NCBI RefSeq assembly: GCF_000282495.1
Contig: NZ_AKJE01000095.1
Location: 19,809 to 83,808, forward strand
Length of the DNA: 64,000 bases
Direction: 5' to 3'
From: Pseudomonas sp. GM79
GTDB lineage: Bacteria; Pseudomonadota; Gammaproteobacteria; Pseudomonadales; Pseudomonadaceae
Made by a program: the position numbers and the translations under genes. Under the pieces are notes generated by a model. That model made no database searches and was not told where the DNA came from. It saw nothing but the letters and a program-made list of their open reading frames with translations. Positions 51,799 through 59,783 of the stretch are shown in pieces; the first letter of the stretch is position 1, and the number at the start of each line of letters is the position of its first letter.

Positions 51799-52788
51799 AT
51801 GCGCACGATTCTTTTCAGCAGCCAGACCTACGACCGCGACAGTTTTCTGAGCGCAGACCTGCCTGCCGGCATCGAGCTGTATTTCCAGCCAGCACGACTG
51901 AGCCTCGACACGGCGGCGCTAGCGGAGCATCACGAAGTGGTTTGTGCCTTCATCAATGATGACCTCAGTGCTCCGGTGCTCGAACGCCTGGCCGCGGGTG
52001 GCACACACCTGATCGCCCTGCGCTCGGCCGGTTACAACCATGTCGATCTGGCGGTAGCGAAGCGCCTGGGGCTGGCGATTGTGCGGGTTCCGGCGTACTC
52101 GCCTCACGCGGTGGCCGAACATGCGGTGGCGCTGATCCTGGCGCTCAACCGCCGACTGCACCGTGCCTACAACCGTACTCGCGAGGGGGATTTCAGCCTG
52201 CACGGGCTCACCGGTTTCGACCTCGTGGGCAAGACCGTCGGCGTAGTCGGCACCGGGCAGATCGGCGCGACCTTCGCGAAAATCATGAACGGCTTCGGCT
52301 GCCGGTTGCTGGCCTGTGATCCTTACCCGAACCCACAGGTCGAAGCGCTCGGCGCGCGCTACCTCAGCTTGCCGCAACTGCTGGCCGAGTCGCAGATCAT
52401 CAGCCTGCATTGCCCGCTCAACGAACAGAGCAAACACTTGATCAACAGCGAATCACTGGCGCACATGCAGCCCGGTGCAATGCTGATCAATACCGGGCGT
52501 GGCGGTCTGGTGGACACCCCGGCGCTGATCGACGCGTTGAAGGACGGCCAATTGGGCTATCTGGGGCTGGATGTTTATGAAGAGGAGGCGCAGCTGTTCT
52601 TCGAGGATCGCTCCGACTTGCCGCTGCAGGACGATGTGCTGGCGCGCCTGCTGACCTTTCCGAATGTAATCATCACCGCGCACCAAGCCTTCCTCACGCG
52701 CGAAGCCCTGGGTGCAATTGCCGCGACCACCCTGCAGAACATCGCGACCTGGGCGGCCGGTTCGCCACAGAATCAGGTCGAGAGCTGA
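51799..52788 (+). CDS. ldhA: D-lactate dehydrogenase-like 2-hydroxyacid dehydrogenase
   Basis: A 329-residue NAD-dependent enzyme with AGGAGG upstream of the ATG. Substrate Arg region is IALRSAGYNHVDL, the Rossmann motif is VGVVGTGQIGATFAKIMNGFG (about residue 145-165), then INTGRGGLVDTPALIDALK and YEEEAQLFFED, with the catalytic His in TAHQAFLTREAL. This is the fermentative LdhA type that reduces pyruvate to D-lactate. It follows gacS as PA0927 follows PA0928 in P. aeruginosa. The hairpin repeat between them suggests separate transcripts. Confidence 0.92.
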   Translation: MRTILFSSQTYDRDSFLSADLPAGIELYFQPARLSLDTAALAEHHEVVCAFINDDLSAPVLERLAAGGTHLIALRSAGYNHVDLAVAKRLGLAIVRVPAYSPHAVAEHAVALILALNRRLHRAYNRTREGDFSLHGLTGFDLVGKTVGVVGTGQIGATFAKIMNGFGCRLLACDPYPNPQVEALGARYLSLPQLLAESQIISLHCPLNEQSKHLINSESLAHMQPGAMLINTGRGGLVDTPALIDALKDGQLGYLGLDVYEEEAQLFFEDRSDLPLQDDVLARLLTFPNVIITAHQAFLTREALGAIAATTLQNIATWAAGSPQNQVES

Positions 52789-52792
52789 TCGC

Positions 52793-53188
52793 TCAGGCCT
52801 TGGACAAAAGGATCATCAGGGCCAGCCAGCCGAAGCCCAGCAAGCGCTGCCCCAGCGAATGCCCGCGACGCAGCAGGAACCAGACAAAAAACGGCGGCAG
52901 AAAGAAAATCATCAGTTTCAGCCAGAGTTCCACCGGACGCGGCCCGCCGGGTGCCGGCGCCAGGATCTCGGCCTCGACTTCAACTTTACGTTTGCGCCCG
53001 AAAGCGGCCGGGGTCACCCTGGGTACGTTCTCATTGGTCGGTAAGCGCCCGAAAGAAAGAGGCGCCTGCGCAGGCGTTGCTGTCGACGTAGCCGCCTGCA
53101 CTGCCACCGCTGGTGCACCGCAATGAATACAAGCAGGCGCCGTGGAGCTGATGCGTTGCTTGCACTCAAAACATTCGATCAACGCCAT
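52793..53188 (-). CDS. Zinc-ribbon membrane protein of unknown function
   Basis: A 131-residue protein. The second ATG is preferred because AAGGA lies six bases before it and abuts the first. Residues 6-23 hold two CxxC pairs (ECFECKQ and CIHCGAP), a rubredoxin-like zinc ribbon. An Ala/Pro-rich linker and a basic patch (GRKRKVEVEAE) follow, then two hydrophobic segments near the C-terminus (LWLKLMIFFLPPFFVWFLL, LLGFGWLALMILL). The ribbon would face the cytoplasm. No function is known; it converges with ldhA with only four bases between stops. Confidence 0.75.
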   Translation of the reverse strand: MALIECFECKQRISSTAPACIHCGAPAVAVQAATSTATPAQAPLSFGRLPTNENVPRVTPAAFGRKRKVEVEAEILAPAPGGPRPVELWLKLMIFFLPPFFVWFLLRRGHSLGQRLLGFGWLALMILLSKA

Positions 53189-53322
53189 TTCCATTCCTTA
53201 GAGATGCAAAAGCGGCATTGTGCCATGACTCGGCAAGTCATTTGAACCAGATCGAAGGTTACATGCCCGCGCCATGCTGCGTTCATGCCCGTGCTAGCAT
53301 ATCGCGCATATTTGGAGGACCC

Positions 53323-53757
53323 ATGGTCGAACACGATTTTCGCTATAGCCTGATGAACCCGCAACACACCCTCACCGAATGCCGCGCCCTTGTGCCGGGG
53401 CGTTATCAAGTCACCGGCAACGGCGGCTCGATTCGTAATAACGACGTGCTGGTAGTGACCCTAAAAGGCAGCAAGGACTTGTCCATGCGCCTGACCGTCG
53501 AAACGGTTCGCCACTTGATCAACCCGCCGGGCCAATGGGTCGCGGTGGCCAGTGGTCCGGTGTTCGGCGAACTGGCGATTCACACCTGGAATGTCAACTG
53601 CGACAGCTGCGCCAAAGAGCTGAGCTTTGAGTTCGCGGTCGACGCCAAGCTGGGCAACAAGGCCGAAAAACCGGCTGCCACTGCACGGATTGCCGAGTTG
53701 GGCTGGGCCACCGTCGGTGACAAGCACCTGTGCAAGAAGTGCCAGGAGCCTGCGTGA
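53323..53757 (+). CDS. Two-CxxC protein of unknown function
   Basis: A 144-residue soluble protein with TTGGAGG upstream of the ATG. It starts MVEHDFRYSLMNPQHTLTECRALVPGRYQVTGNGGSIRNNDVLVVTLKG, a beta-rich domain; near the end NVNCDSCAKEL and HLCKKCQEP give two CxxC pairs that could bind zinc. I do not recognise the family. The stop shares one base with the META lipoprotein ATG, so the two are translated together and may work together. Confidence 0.78.
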   Translation: MVEHDFRYSLMNPQHTLTECRALVPGRYQVTGNGGSIRNNDVLVVTLKGSKDLSMRLTVETVRHLINPPGQWVAVASGPVFGELAIHTWNVNCDSCAKELSFEFAVDAKLGNKAEKPAATARIAELGWATVGDKHLCKKCQEPA

Positions 53758-54161
53758 TGAAACGCCTTGCTCTGACCGCCATGGCCGGCGCCAGCCTGTT
53801 GGGCTGCGCCGCCGAACCGGTGCAACTGCAACACAACCGCAGCTACATTCTGGAATGGATCGGCGAGCGTCCGCTGATGGACTACAGCCATCTGACCATC
53901 ACCCTCGATGAAGATGGTCGGGCCTACGGTAATGGCGGCTGCAATCACTGGTTCGCGCCGTATACCCTGCAAGGCGACAAGCTGAGCTTCGGCAAGATCG
54001 GCAGCACCCGCAAAATGTGTGCGCCAGCGTTGATGGAGCAGGAAAAACGCTTCCTGCAGGCGCTGGAGAACGTCCAGCGCTGGGACGTTTCACCGATCGA
54101 CCAGATGCGCTTCTGGCCGGCGCAAGGCAAACCGTTGCGTTGGTGGCTTGAAGAGGGTTGA
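53757..54161 (+). CDS. META-domain (HslJ-like) lipoprotein
   Basis: A 134-residue lipoprotein: signal peptide with lipobox LLGC, lipidated Cys at residue 17. The META domain features are YILEWIGERPL, LTITLDEDGRAYGNGGCNHWFAPYTLQGDKLSFGKIGSTRKMCAPALMEQEKRFLQAL. The HslJ relative in E. coli is linked to novobiocin resistance and heat shock. It is coupled to the upstream two-CxxC gene through a TGATG overlap. A REP pair closes the unit. Confidence 0.88.
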   Translation: MKRLALTAMAGASLLGCAAEPVQLQHNRSYILEWIGERPLMDYSHLTITLDEDGRAYGNGGCNHWFAPYTLQGDKLSFGKIGSTRKMCAPALMEQEKRFLQALENVQRWDVSPIDQMRFWPAQGKPLRWWLEEG

Positions 54162-54173
54162 TCATCAGCCCCG

Positions 54174-54268
54174 AAAAGATCGCAGCCTCGCCAGGGCTCG
54201 ACAGCTCCTACATGGATTGCCGAACATCTTGTAGGAGCTGTCGAGCCTTGGCGAGGCTGCGATCTTTT
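54174..54268. repeat. REP inverted pair, AAAAGATCGCAG outward type
   Basis: AAAAGATCGCAGCCTCGCCA and complement; inner CTCGACAGCTCCTACA / TGTAGGAGCTGTCGAG. It is between converging META and TlpA-like genes and is close kin to the copy at 10177. Confidence 0.92.
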
Positions 54269-54272
54269 GCTT

Positions 54273-54740
54273 TTAGTTCTTGGTCTGCAACGCCTCAAGC
54301 TTCGCCATCACCCCCGCCGCCGTCTGCTCTCCCATCAACTGTTCCCGCACCTTGCCCTTGTCATCAATGATGTAAGTCACCGGCAACGCTTCACTGCGCG
54401 GCAACTCGAAAAGGTCGGCCGGGTCCTGGGCCAGCACGGTGAAGGCGATCCCCAGTTTCTCGCTGGCACTTTTCAGCTCTTCGCCCTGCACATTGTCGAA
54501 GTTGACCCCGAACACACCGATCTTCTTGCCCTTGAGCTGCTCGGCCAGCACGTTCAACTCGGGAATCTCGGTACGGCACGGGCCGCACCACTCAGCCCAG
54601 TAATTGAGCACCAGCCATTGTTTGTCCAGACGCTCGGCGGCGACTTTGTGACCGTTCTGGTCGACGCCATAGTCGTTGCCGCAGCCCCCCAGCAATAACG
54701 CCCCCATAATCGCCAATGCCGCTGCCAGTCGCCTTGTCAT
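54273..54740 (-). CDS. TlpA/ResA-like thioredoxin-fold lipoprotein
   Basis: A 155-residue periplasmic thiol protein; ATG of MTRRLAAALAIMGALLLGGCG, whose lipobox gives lipidated Cys20. The redox motif is NYWAEWCGPCRTEIPEL (Cys52, Cys55); the cis-Pro is in EALPVTYIIDDKGKVREQLMG. Relatives keep cytochrome c or other envelope thiols reduced and need DsbD. The gene is single; arsC starts divergently 115 bases away. Confidence 0.9.
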   Translation of the reverse strand: MTRRLAAALAIMGALLLGGCGNDYGVDQNGHKVAAERLDKQWLVLNYWAEWCGPCRTEIPELNVLAEQLKGKKIGVFGVNFDNVQGEELKSASEKLGIAFTVLAQDPADLFELPRSEALPVTYIIDDKGKVREQLMGEQTAAGVMAKLEALQTKN

Positions 54741-54854
54741 GTCTCGATCCTTGTCAAAAATGGAATGCACCTGCGACCCATCGCCTCCCAAGGTTCTGGA
54801 TTACGCGCCGCCCAGTTAGAATAGCCGCCACCTTACGCAAGATGCGACCCGCAC

Positions 54855-55208
54855 ATGACCGATCTGACGCTTTATCACAACCCGCGCTGCTCGAAATCCC
54901 GCGGTGCGCTCGAACTCATCGAAGCCCGTGGCCTGACGCCAACGGTCGTCCGCTACCTGGAAACCCCGCTGGACGCCGCGCAAATCCAGAGCCTGCTGAG
55001 CAAGCTCGGTATCAGCGCCCGGCAATTGCTGCGCACCGGCGAGGACGAGTACAAAACCCTCAACCTGGCCGACAGCAGCCTGAGCGAGGCGCAATTGATC
55101 GCCGCCATCGCCGCGAACCCAAAACTCATGGAGCGACCGATTCTCGAAGTCGGCGACAAAGCCATCATCGGCCGTCCGCCGGAAAATGTGCTGGAGTTGC
55201 TGCCGTGA
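54855..55208 (+). CDS. arsC: ArsC-family arsenate reductase (glutaredoxin type)
   Basis: A 117-residue protein: MTDLTLYHNPRCSKSRGALELIE with catalytic Cys12, LLRTGEDEYKTLNL with the first essential Arg, and the final RPILEV...GRPPENVLELL with two more Arg. Family members use glutathione and glutaredoxin to reduce arsenate; chromosomal copies such as YfgD may have another role. No arsR, arsB or arsH is near. The stop shares bases with the GTG of wrbA. Confidence 0.9.
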   Translation: MTDLTLYHNPRCSKSRGALELIEARGLTPTVVRYLETPLDAAQIQSLLSKLGISARQLLRTGEDEYKTLNLADSSLSEAQLIAAIAANPKLMERPILEVGDKAIIGRPPENVLELLP

Positions 55209-55801
55209 GTGCGCCGTACATTCTGGTGCTGTATTACAGCCGCAGCGGCTCGACCAATGAAATGGCCCGGCAGATTGCCCGTGGTGTCGAGCAATCCGGT
55301 ATGGAAGCGCGCCTGCGCACCGTGCCGGCGATCTCCACCGAGTGCGAAGCCGTGTCGCCGGACATTCCCGATGAAGGCGCGCTGTACGCCAGCCTCGACG
55401 ACCTGAAGAACTGCGCCGGCCTGGCCCTCGGCAGCCCGACCCGCTTCGGTAACATGGCCGCACCGTTGAAATACTTTCTCGATGGCACCAGCAATCTGTG
55501 GCTGACCGGCGCCCTGGTAGGCAAACCGGCCGGGGTTTTCACCTCCACCGCGAGCCTGCACGGCGGCCAGGAAACCACGCTGCTGTCGATGATGTTGCCG
55601 TTGCTGCACCACGGCATGCTGATCACCGGCCTGCCTTACAGCGAGTCGGCGCTGCTGGAAACCCGCGGTGGCGGCACGCCTTATGGCGCCAGCCATCACG
55701 CCGGGGCCGATGGCAAAAGCGGCTTGAATGAACACGAAGTTGCGCTGTGCCGCGCCTTGGGCCTGCGGTTGGCGAAGACTGCGCAAAAGTTGGTGAGCTG
55801 A
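55205..55801 (+). CDS. wrbA: NAD(P)H:quinone oxidoreductase WrbA
   Basis: A 198-residue flavodoxin-like protein starting at GTG (VSAPYILVLYYSRSGSTNEMARQIARGVEQSG), which overlaps the arsC stop by four bases (GTGA). FMN phosphate loop is YYSRSGSTNEM; GLALGSPTRFGNMAAPLKYFLDGTSNLW and FTSTASLHGGQETTLLSMMLPLLHHGM are the WrbA signatures. It is a two-electron quinone reductase that limits oxidative stress. The arsC-wrbA-DUF2069 set is spaced by overlaps or one base and forms an operon. Confidence 0.94.
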   Translation: MSAPYILVLYYSRSGSTNEMARQIARGVEQSGMEARLRTVPAISTECEAVSPDIPDEGALYASLDDLKNCAGLALGSPTRFGNMAAPLKYFLDGTSNLWLTGALVGKPAGVFTSTASLHGGQETTLLSMMLPLLHHGMLITGLPYSESALLETRGGGTPYGASHHAGADGKSGLNEHEVALCRALGLRLAKTAQKLVS

Positions 55802-55802
55802 A

Positions 55803-56228
55803 ATGGCCAAAAAGCCGAAGATTCTGCCTTCCATCGAATGGCTCGAACCGCGAGTACGGGCGATGCGCGTTATCAGCCTGCTGTGCTTTTTCGGCCTGGT
55901 GGGACTGCTGTGCATCTACTACCTGATATTCGCCGACCTGCATGGCGCGCGGCCGTGGGTGATTCTGCTGATCGAACTGGTGCCGCTGCTGTTGCTGGCG
56001 CCGGGGATGATCGTTGGCAGCGCCCGCGGGCATTCGTGGATGTGTTTTGTGGTGAACCTGTATTTCATGAAAGGCGCATTGGCCGCGTATGACCCGAACC
56101 GCCAGCTGTTCGGTTTACTGGAGATGGGCGCGAGCCTGGCGGTGTTCTGCTCGGCAATGTTGTATGTGCGGTGGCGGTTTCAGTTGAACCGCAAGTTGGC
56201 GGGTGAAGGCGAGACCAGCGTCGCCTGA
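55803..56228 (+). CDS. DUF2069 inner-membrane protein
   Basis: A 141-residue protein with four hydrophobic segments (about 20-40, 48-72, 78-92 and 105-120). The DUF2069 blocks are WLEPRVRAMRVISLLCFFGLVGLLCIYYLIFA and LLLLAPGMIVGSARGHSWMCFVVNLYFMKGALAAYDP. Function unknown. It begins one base after the wrbA stop codon and commonly follows wrbA in Pseudomonas. Confidence 0.88.
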   Translation: MAKKPKILPSIEWLEPRVRAMRVISLLCFFGLVGLLCIYYLIFADLHGARPWVILLIELVPLLLLAPGMIVGSARGHSWMCFVVNLYFMKGALAAYDPNRQLFGLLEMGASLAVFCSAMLYVRWRFQLNRKLAGEGETSVA

Positions 56229-56237
56229 CAGGACGCC

Positions 56238-56329
56238 TTCGCGAGCAAGCCCGCTCCCACATTGGATCTTCAGTGGTCACATAATTTGTGAACACTCAAA
56301 AATCCTGTGGGAGCGGGCTTGCTCGCGAA
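56238..56329. repeat. REP inverted pair, GTGGGAGCGGG type, reversed
   Basis: Arms TTCGCGAGCAAGCCCGCTCC and complement face outward; the loop is not paired. It lies between the converging DUF2069 and glycosylase genes. Confidence 0.9.
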
Positions 56330-56344
56330 GGGATCGACTCGCTC

Positions 56345-57019
56345 TCAATGATTCACTGTGTAAGCCAGCATCATCGAAATCTGGCTCATCGGCCGCCCAC
56401 CGCTCTCTTCGTGCCACTGGTTGAACGCATTCTGCACCGTGGCCATGTCCCTCAGACTAGTCGGGACCTTGTCGACGATCTTCTGCGCACTCAGCGCTGC
56501 TACCACGTCGTAGCTCGGCACGAACGTGTCCTTGCCCACCATCCGCAAGAATCGCGGTGCCGATAACCCGCCCAACTGATGCCCGTGTTTTTTCAGATAG
56601 GTCCATAACCCGACGATGTCGGTCACCGGCCATTCGGCGATCAAAGCGCCAAAGCTGCCCTTCTCATGGGCCACGTCCAGAATGAACTGCGCATTGCGCG
56701 GCACGCTCTTGAGCTTGCCCAGGTGGCGGATGATCCGCGCGTCCTGCATCAGGCGTTCGAGGTGTTCGGCGCTCATCAGCACGACTTTTTCCGGTTCGAA
56801 CTTGAAGAACACTTCTTCGAACGCCGGCCACTTGGCGTCCACCAGGCTGTGTTTGAGTCCGGCGCGAAACACCCGCAACGCCATGGTCGAGAGGTAGCGG
56901 TCGTCGCTGATCTTGCGCAATTGCGCCGGGGTCTTGGGAACCGGCAGATGGGCTTCCAGTTCAGCCGCCGAACCGAAGCGGTTCAAGCAGTATTCGTTCA
57001 GCCACTTGTAGTCGCGCAT
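56345..57019 (-). CDS. DNA-3-methyladenine glycosylase I family protein
   Basis: A 224-residue protein with GGAG upstream of the ATG. The core resembles Tag: FFKFEPEKVVLMSAEHLERLMQDARIIRHLGKLKSVPRNAQFILDV. The zinc-binding Cys and His pattern of E. coli Tag (Cys near the N-terminus, HxxxC at the end) is not visible, and the C-terminus is longer, so this is a divergent branch whose activity on 3-methyladenine is uncertain. Single gene between two REP pairs. Confidence 0.85.
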   Translation of the reverse strand: MRDYKWLNEYCLNRFGSAAELEAHLPVPKTPAQLRKISDDRYLSTMALRVFRAGLKHSLVDAKWPAFEEVFFKFEPEKVVLMSAEHLERLMQDARIIRHLGKLKSVPRNAQFILDVAHEKGSFGALIAEWPVTDIVGLWTYLKKHGHQLGGLSAPRFLRMVGKDTFVPSYDVVAALSAQKIVDKVPTSLRDMATVQNAFNQWHEESGGRPMSQISMMLAYTVNH

Positions 57020-57049
57020 GCCCTCTCCTACGGATTGAAACAGAAAACC

Positions 57050-57139
57050 TGTGGGAGCGGGCTTGCTCGCGAATGCGTAGTGTCAGTCAACAATAATGTC
57101 GGCTGACACTACGCATTCGCGAGCAAGCCCGCTCCCACA
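57050..57139. repeat. REP inverted pair, GTGGGAGCGGG type
   Basis: Full arms; the inner part ATGCGTAGTGTCAG / CTGACACTACGCAT replaces the usual GGCGGTGTGTCAG but remains paired, so the two arms changed together. Confidence 0.92.
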
Positions 57140-57147
57140 CAATTTGT

Positions 57148-57972
57148 TCAGAGGTTTACTACGTTGACGAACCGCGAAGCCGCGGTTTCATCGATGCGCA
57201 GGTTGGTGAAGTCGAACAGGTTACGGTCCGCCAGTTGCGACGGGATCACGTTCTGCAAACTGCGGAAAATGCTTTCGGTACGGCCCGGGGTCTTGCGTTC
57301 CCACTCCTGCAGCATCTCTTTAACCACCTGGCGTTGCAGGTTTTCCTGGGAGCCACAGAGGTTGCACGGGATGATCGGGAATTGCTTGAAGTCCGAGTAG
57401 GCCTGAATGTCTTTTTCGTTGCAGTAGGCCAGCGGGCGAATCACCACGTTGCGACCGTCGTCGGCGCGCAGCTTCGGCGGCATGGCCTTGAGCGAACCGT
57501 TGAAGAACATGTTGAGGAAGAACGTCTCGACGATGTCGTCACGGTGGTGACCGAGGGCCATTTTGGTCGCGCCGATTTCATCGGCAAAGGTGTAGAGCGT
57601 GCCGCGACGCAGGCGCGAGCATAGCGAGCAGGTGGTCTTTCCCTCAGGAATAAGCTCCTTGACCACCGAATAGGTGTCTTTCTCGACGATGTGGTACTCG
57701 ATGCCCAGTTCTTTGAGGTAAGCCGGCAGCACGTGCTCGGGAAAGCCTGGCTGCTTCTGGTCCATGTTCACGGCCACGATCTCGAACTTGATCGGGGCGA
57801 CCTTCTGCAAATGCATCAGCACGTCGAGCATGGTGTAGCTGTCTTTGCCACCGGACAGGCAGACCATGACCTTGTCGCCGTCTTCAATCATGTTGAAATC
57901 GGCGACAGCCTCACCGGCCTGGCGGCGAAGGCGCTTTTGCAGTTTGTTCTGGTTGACCGTAAGAGTGCCCAT
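57148..57972 (-). CDS. ttcA: tRNA 2-thiocytidine synthetase TtcA
   Basis: A 274-residue iron-sulfur enzyme that thiolates C32 of tRNA. The start is the ATG of MGTLTVNQNKLQKRL; the frame runs on upstream only through a REP. The PP-loop SGGKDS is at residues 40-45; the CxxC pairs are KTTCSLCSRL and IPCNLCGSQ; GHHRDDIVETFFLNMFFNGSLKAMPPKL is the family block. It uses ATP and an IscS-derived sulfur. Single gene. Confidence 0.97.
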   Translation of the reverse strand: MGTLTVNQNKLQKRLRRQAGEAVADFNMIEDGDKVMVCLSGGKDSYTMLDVLMHLQKVAPIKFEIVAVNMDQKQPGFPEHVLPAYLKELGIEYHIVEKDTYSVVKELIPEGKTTCSLCSRLRRGTLYTFADEIGATKMALGHHRDDIVETFFLNMFFNGSLKAMPPKLRADDGRNVVIRPLAYCNEKDIQAYSDFKQFPIIPCNLCGSQENLQRQVVKEMLQEWERKTPGRTESIFRSLQNVIPSQLADRNLFDFTNLRIDETAASRFVNVVNL

Positions 57973-58060
57973 GACGCGAAATCCGTGAGGTGTGACGAAA
58001 GGCCGGCATTTTACGCAAAAACCCTTCAAGGGCGAAGAGCCTGGAGAATCGCAATCCCCC

Positions 58061-58155
58061 GTAGGAGCTGCCGAAGGCTGCGATCTTTTGATTTTGGCTA
58101 TATCAGCACCACTGAAGATCAAGATCAAAAGATCGCAGCCTTCGGCAGCTCCTAC
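58061..58155. repeat. REP inverted pair, GTAGGAGCTG type
   Basis: Arms GTAGGAGCTGCCGAAGGCTG and complement, nearly identical to the pair at 159-247 including the inner GATCTTTTGATTTTG / ATCAAGATCAAAAGATC. Confidence 0.92.
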
Positions 58156-58406
58156 GAGATCCCGGTACATATCCAGGACCTTCAGCCAATTCAGCACCGG
58201 CGAAGATCAACTTCCCAATGCATTTGCGCGATTAACAAGATTGTTTACAGCGCGATTTGCTCTAAGCCCCTCGCACTATTACCGGTAACTCCTTTCTATA
58301 CTGCGGCATAAGGTCGCAGACGTATTCAGACCTGTACTTACCTGGCCACTTTGGCCCGTAAGCGCTCCGCTGGGGGGCGATGGCAACAACAAGAGGAGTG
58401 ACTGGC
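58156..58406. other. Intergenic region upstream of the Yip1-family gene
   Basis: About 250 bases with no supportable gene. It should hold the promoter of the Yip1-family gene and, with the REP, that of ttcA on the other strand. An AT-rich part lies near 58215-58260 (AACAAGATTGTTTACAG), and AAGAGGAG is the ribosome-binding site. Confidence 0.5.
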
Positions 58407-59009
58407 ATGATCCATCACGTAGTGGGGCTCTTCACCCACCCTGACCAGGAATGGAAAGAAATCCGTGGCGACCAGGAGGAAAGCATCAGCCACATGTACC
58501 TCACACACACCTTGATTCTGGCGGCGATCCCTGCCGTGTCGGCGTTTATCGGCACCACGCAGGTCGGCTGGGTCATTGGTAGTCGAGCGCCGGTAATGCT
58601 GACCACGGAAAGCGCGCTGTGGATGACCATCATGTCGTACCTGGCGATGCTCGGCGGTGTCGCGGTGATGGGCGCGTTCATCCACTGGATGGCCCGCACC
58701 TATGACGCCAACCCGAGCCTGGCACGCTGCGTTGCATTTGCGACCTACACCGCGACACCGCTATTTATCGGCGGTCTGGCGGCGCTGTACCCACACATGT
58801 GGCTTGGGATGATCGTCGGCACCGCGGCCATCTGCTACACGGTGTACCTGCTGTATGTGGGGCTACCCACTTTCATGAACATTCCATCAGACGAGGGATT
58901 CCTGTTTTCAAGCTCGGTGCTCGCCGTAGGACTGGTGGTGCTGGTGGCAATCATGGCGTTCACGGTGATTGTCTGGGGACTTGGCGTGGGGCCGGTCTAT
59001 ACGAATTAG
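58407..59009 (+). CDS. Yip1-family inner-membrane protein
   Basis: A 200-residue protein with AGAGGAG nine bases before the ATG. It starts MIHHVVGLFTHPDQEWKEIRGDQEES, the usual N-terminus of bacterial Yip1/DUF1282 proteins (WxxI), followed by five hydrophobic segments (TLILAAIPAVSAFIG, MTIMSYLAMLGGVAVMGAFI, FATYTATPLFIGGLAALYP, LGMIVGTAAICYTVYLLYVG, VLAVGLVVLVAIMAFTVIVWG). Function unknown; the fold is that of eukaryotic Rab-interacting Yip1. A hairpin after the stop probably ends the transcript. Confidence 0.88.
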   Translation: MIHHVVGLFTHPDQEWKEIRGDQEESISHMYLTHTLILAAIPAVSAFIGTTQVGWVIGSRAPVMLTTESALWMTIMSYLAMLGGVAVMGAFIHWMARTYDANPSLARCVAFATYTATPLFIGGLAALYPHMWLGMIVGTAAICYTVYLLYVGLPTFMNIPSDEGFLFSSSVLAVGLVVLVAIMAFTVIVWGLGVGPVYTN

Positions 59010-59044
59010 CAACACCCCCACCAAAAACAAGATCTGCCAACACA

Positions 59045-59064
59045 GGCCGCCGCAAGGCGGCCTT
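59045..59064 (+). terminator. Rho-independent terminator after the Yip1-family gene
   Basis: GGCCGCC and GGCGGCC pair perfectly around a GCAA tetraloop, 36 bases after the stop codon. The T run (TTCTACT) is short, so strength is uncertain. Confidence 0.55.
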
Positions 59065-59167
59065 CTACTCTCCAAGAAAGAGCAGGAGGTACGACCATTC
59101 GGCTCCTCGGCGATTCGCAAGTCCCGAGGGTTGCGGCATACTCGACGTCTCTGGAGATCCATCAAGC

Positions 59168-59662
59168 ATGCCCGAGCAACTCAATACCCGCGTCGAAGAC
59201 TGTTTCCAACAAGCCGAATCCTTTTTCAAACGACCTTTCAAACGCCCCGTGGTGAGCCTCAAGCTGCGCGGGCAAAAAGCCGGTGTCGCGCATTTGCACG
59301 AGAACCTGCTGCGTTTCAATCCGCAGCTGTACCGGGAAAACACCGAAGACTTTCTCAAGCAGACCGTGGCGCATGAAGTCGCGCACCTGATCGCCCATCA
59401 ACTGTTCGGCGACCGCATCCAGCCTCATGGCGAAGAGTGGCAACTGATCATGCGCGGTGTTTACGAACTGCCGCCCAACCGCTGCCACACCTACGACGTC
59501 AAACGCCGTAGCGTGACCCGCTACATCTACAAATGCCCGTGCCCCGACAGCGATTTCCCGTTTTCGGCGCAGCGACATGGTTTGGTGAGACAGGGGCGGC
59601 GGTATCTGTGTCGGCGGTGCAGAAGCACATTGGTGTTCAGTGGCGAGATGCGGGTCGAATAA
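59168..59662 (+). CDS. sprT: SprT-family zinc metalloprotein
   Basis: A 164-residue protein. The active-site motif HEVAHLIAHQLFG (His-Glu-x-x-His) and the third ligand in RIQPHGEEWQLIM are in place, and the C-terminal zinc-ribbon cysteines are in YKCPCPDSDFP and YLCRRCRSTL. SprT relatives include eukaryotic Spartan, a protease for DNA-protein crosslinks, but the bacterial role is not established. It is a single gene behind the Yip1 terminator and before a REP pair. Confidence 0.92.
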   Translation: MPEQLNTRVEDCFQQAESFFKRPFKRPVVSLKLRGQKAGVAHLHENLLRFNPQLYRENTEDFLKQTVAHEVAHLIAHQLFGDRIQPHGEEWQLIMRGVYELPPNRCHTYDVKRRSVTRYIYKCPCPDSDFPFSAQRHGLVRQGRRYLCRRCRSTLVFSGEMRVE

Positions 59663-59691
59663 GTCAGATTTGTGGTGTTTGGGCCGGCCTC

Positions 59692-59767
59692 TTCGCGAGC
59701 AAGCCCGCTCCCACACTGGGCCTGCGTCGCGCCGAAGATCAAATGTGGGAGCGGGCTTGCTCGCGAA
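59692..59767. repeat. REP inverted pair, GTGGGAGCGGG type, reversed, short loop
   Basis: Arms TTCGCGAGCAAGCCCGCTCC and complement face outward around about 25 unpaired bases. It is between converging sprT and CoA-transferase genes. Confidence 0.9.
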
Positions 59768-59783
59768 GGCGTCCTTACAATCA

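Noticed and set aside
58720..58736. TGGCACGCTGCGTTGCA, resembling a sigma-54 promoter
   Set aside because: There are eleven, not ten, bases between GG and GC, and it lies inside the Yip1-family coding sequence with no gene start following.
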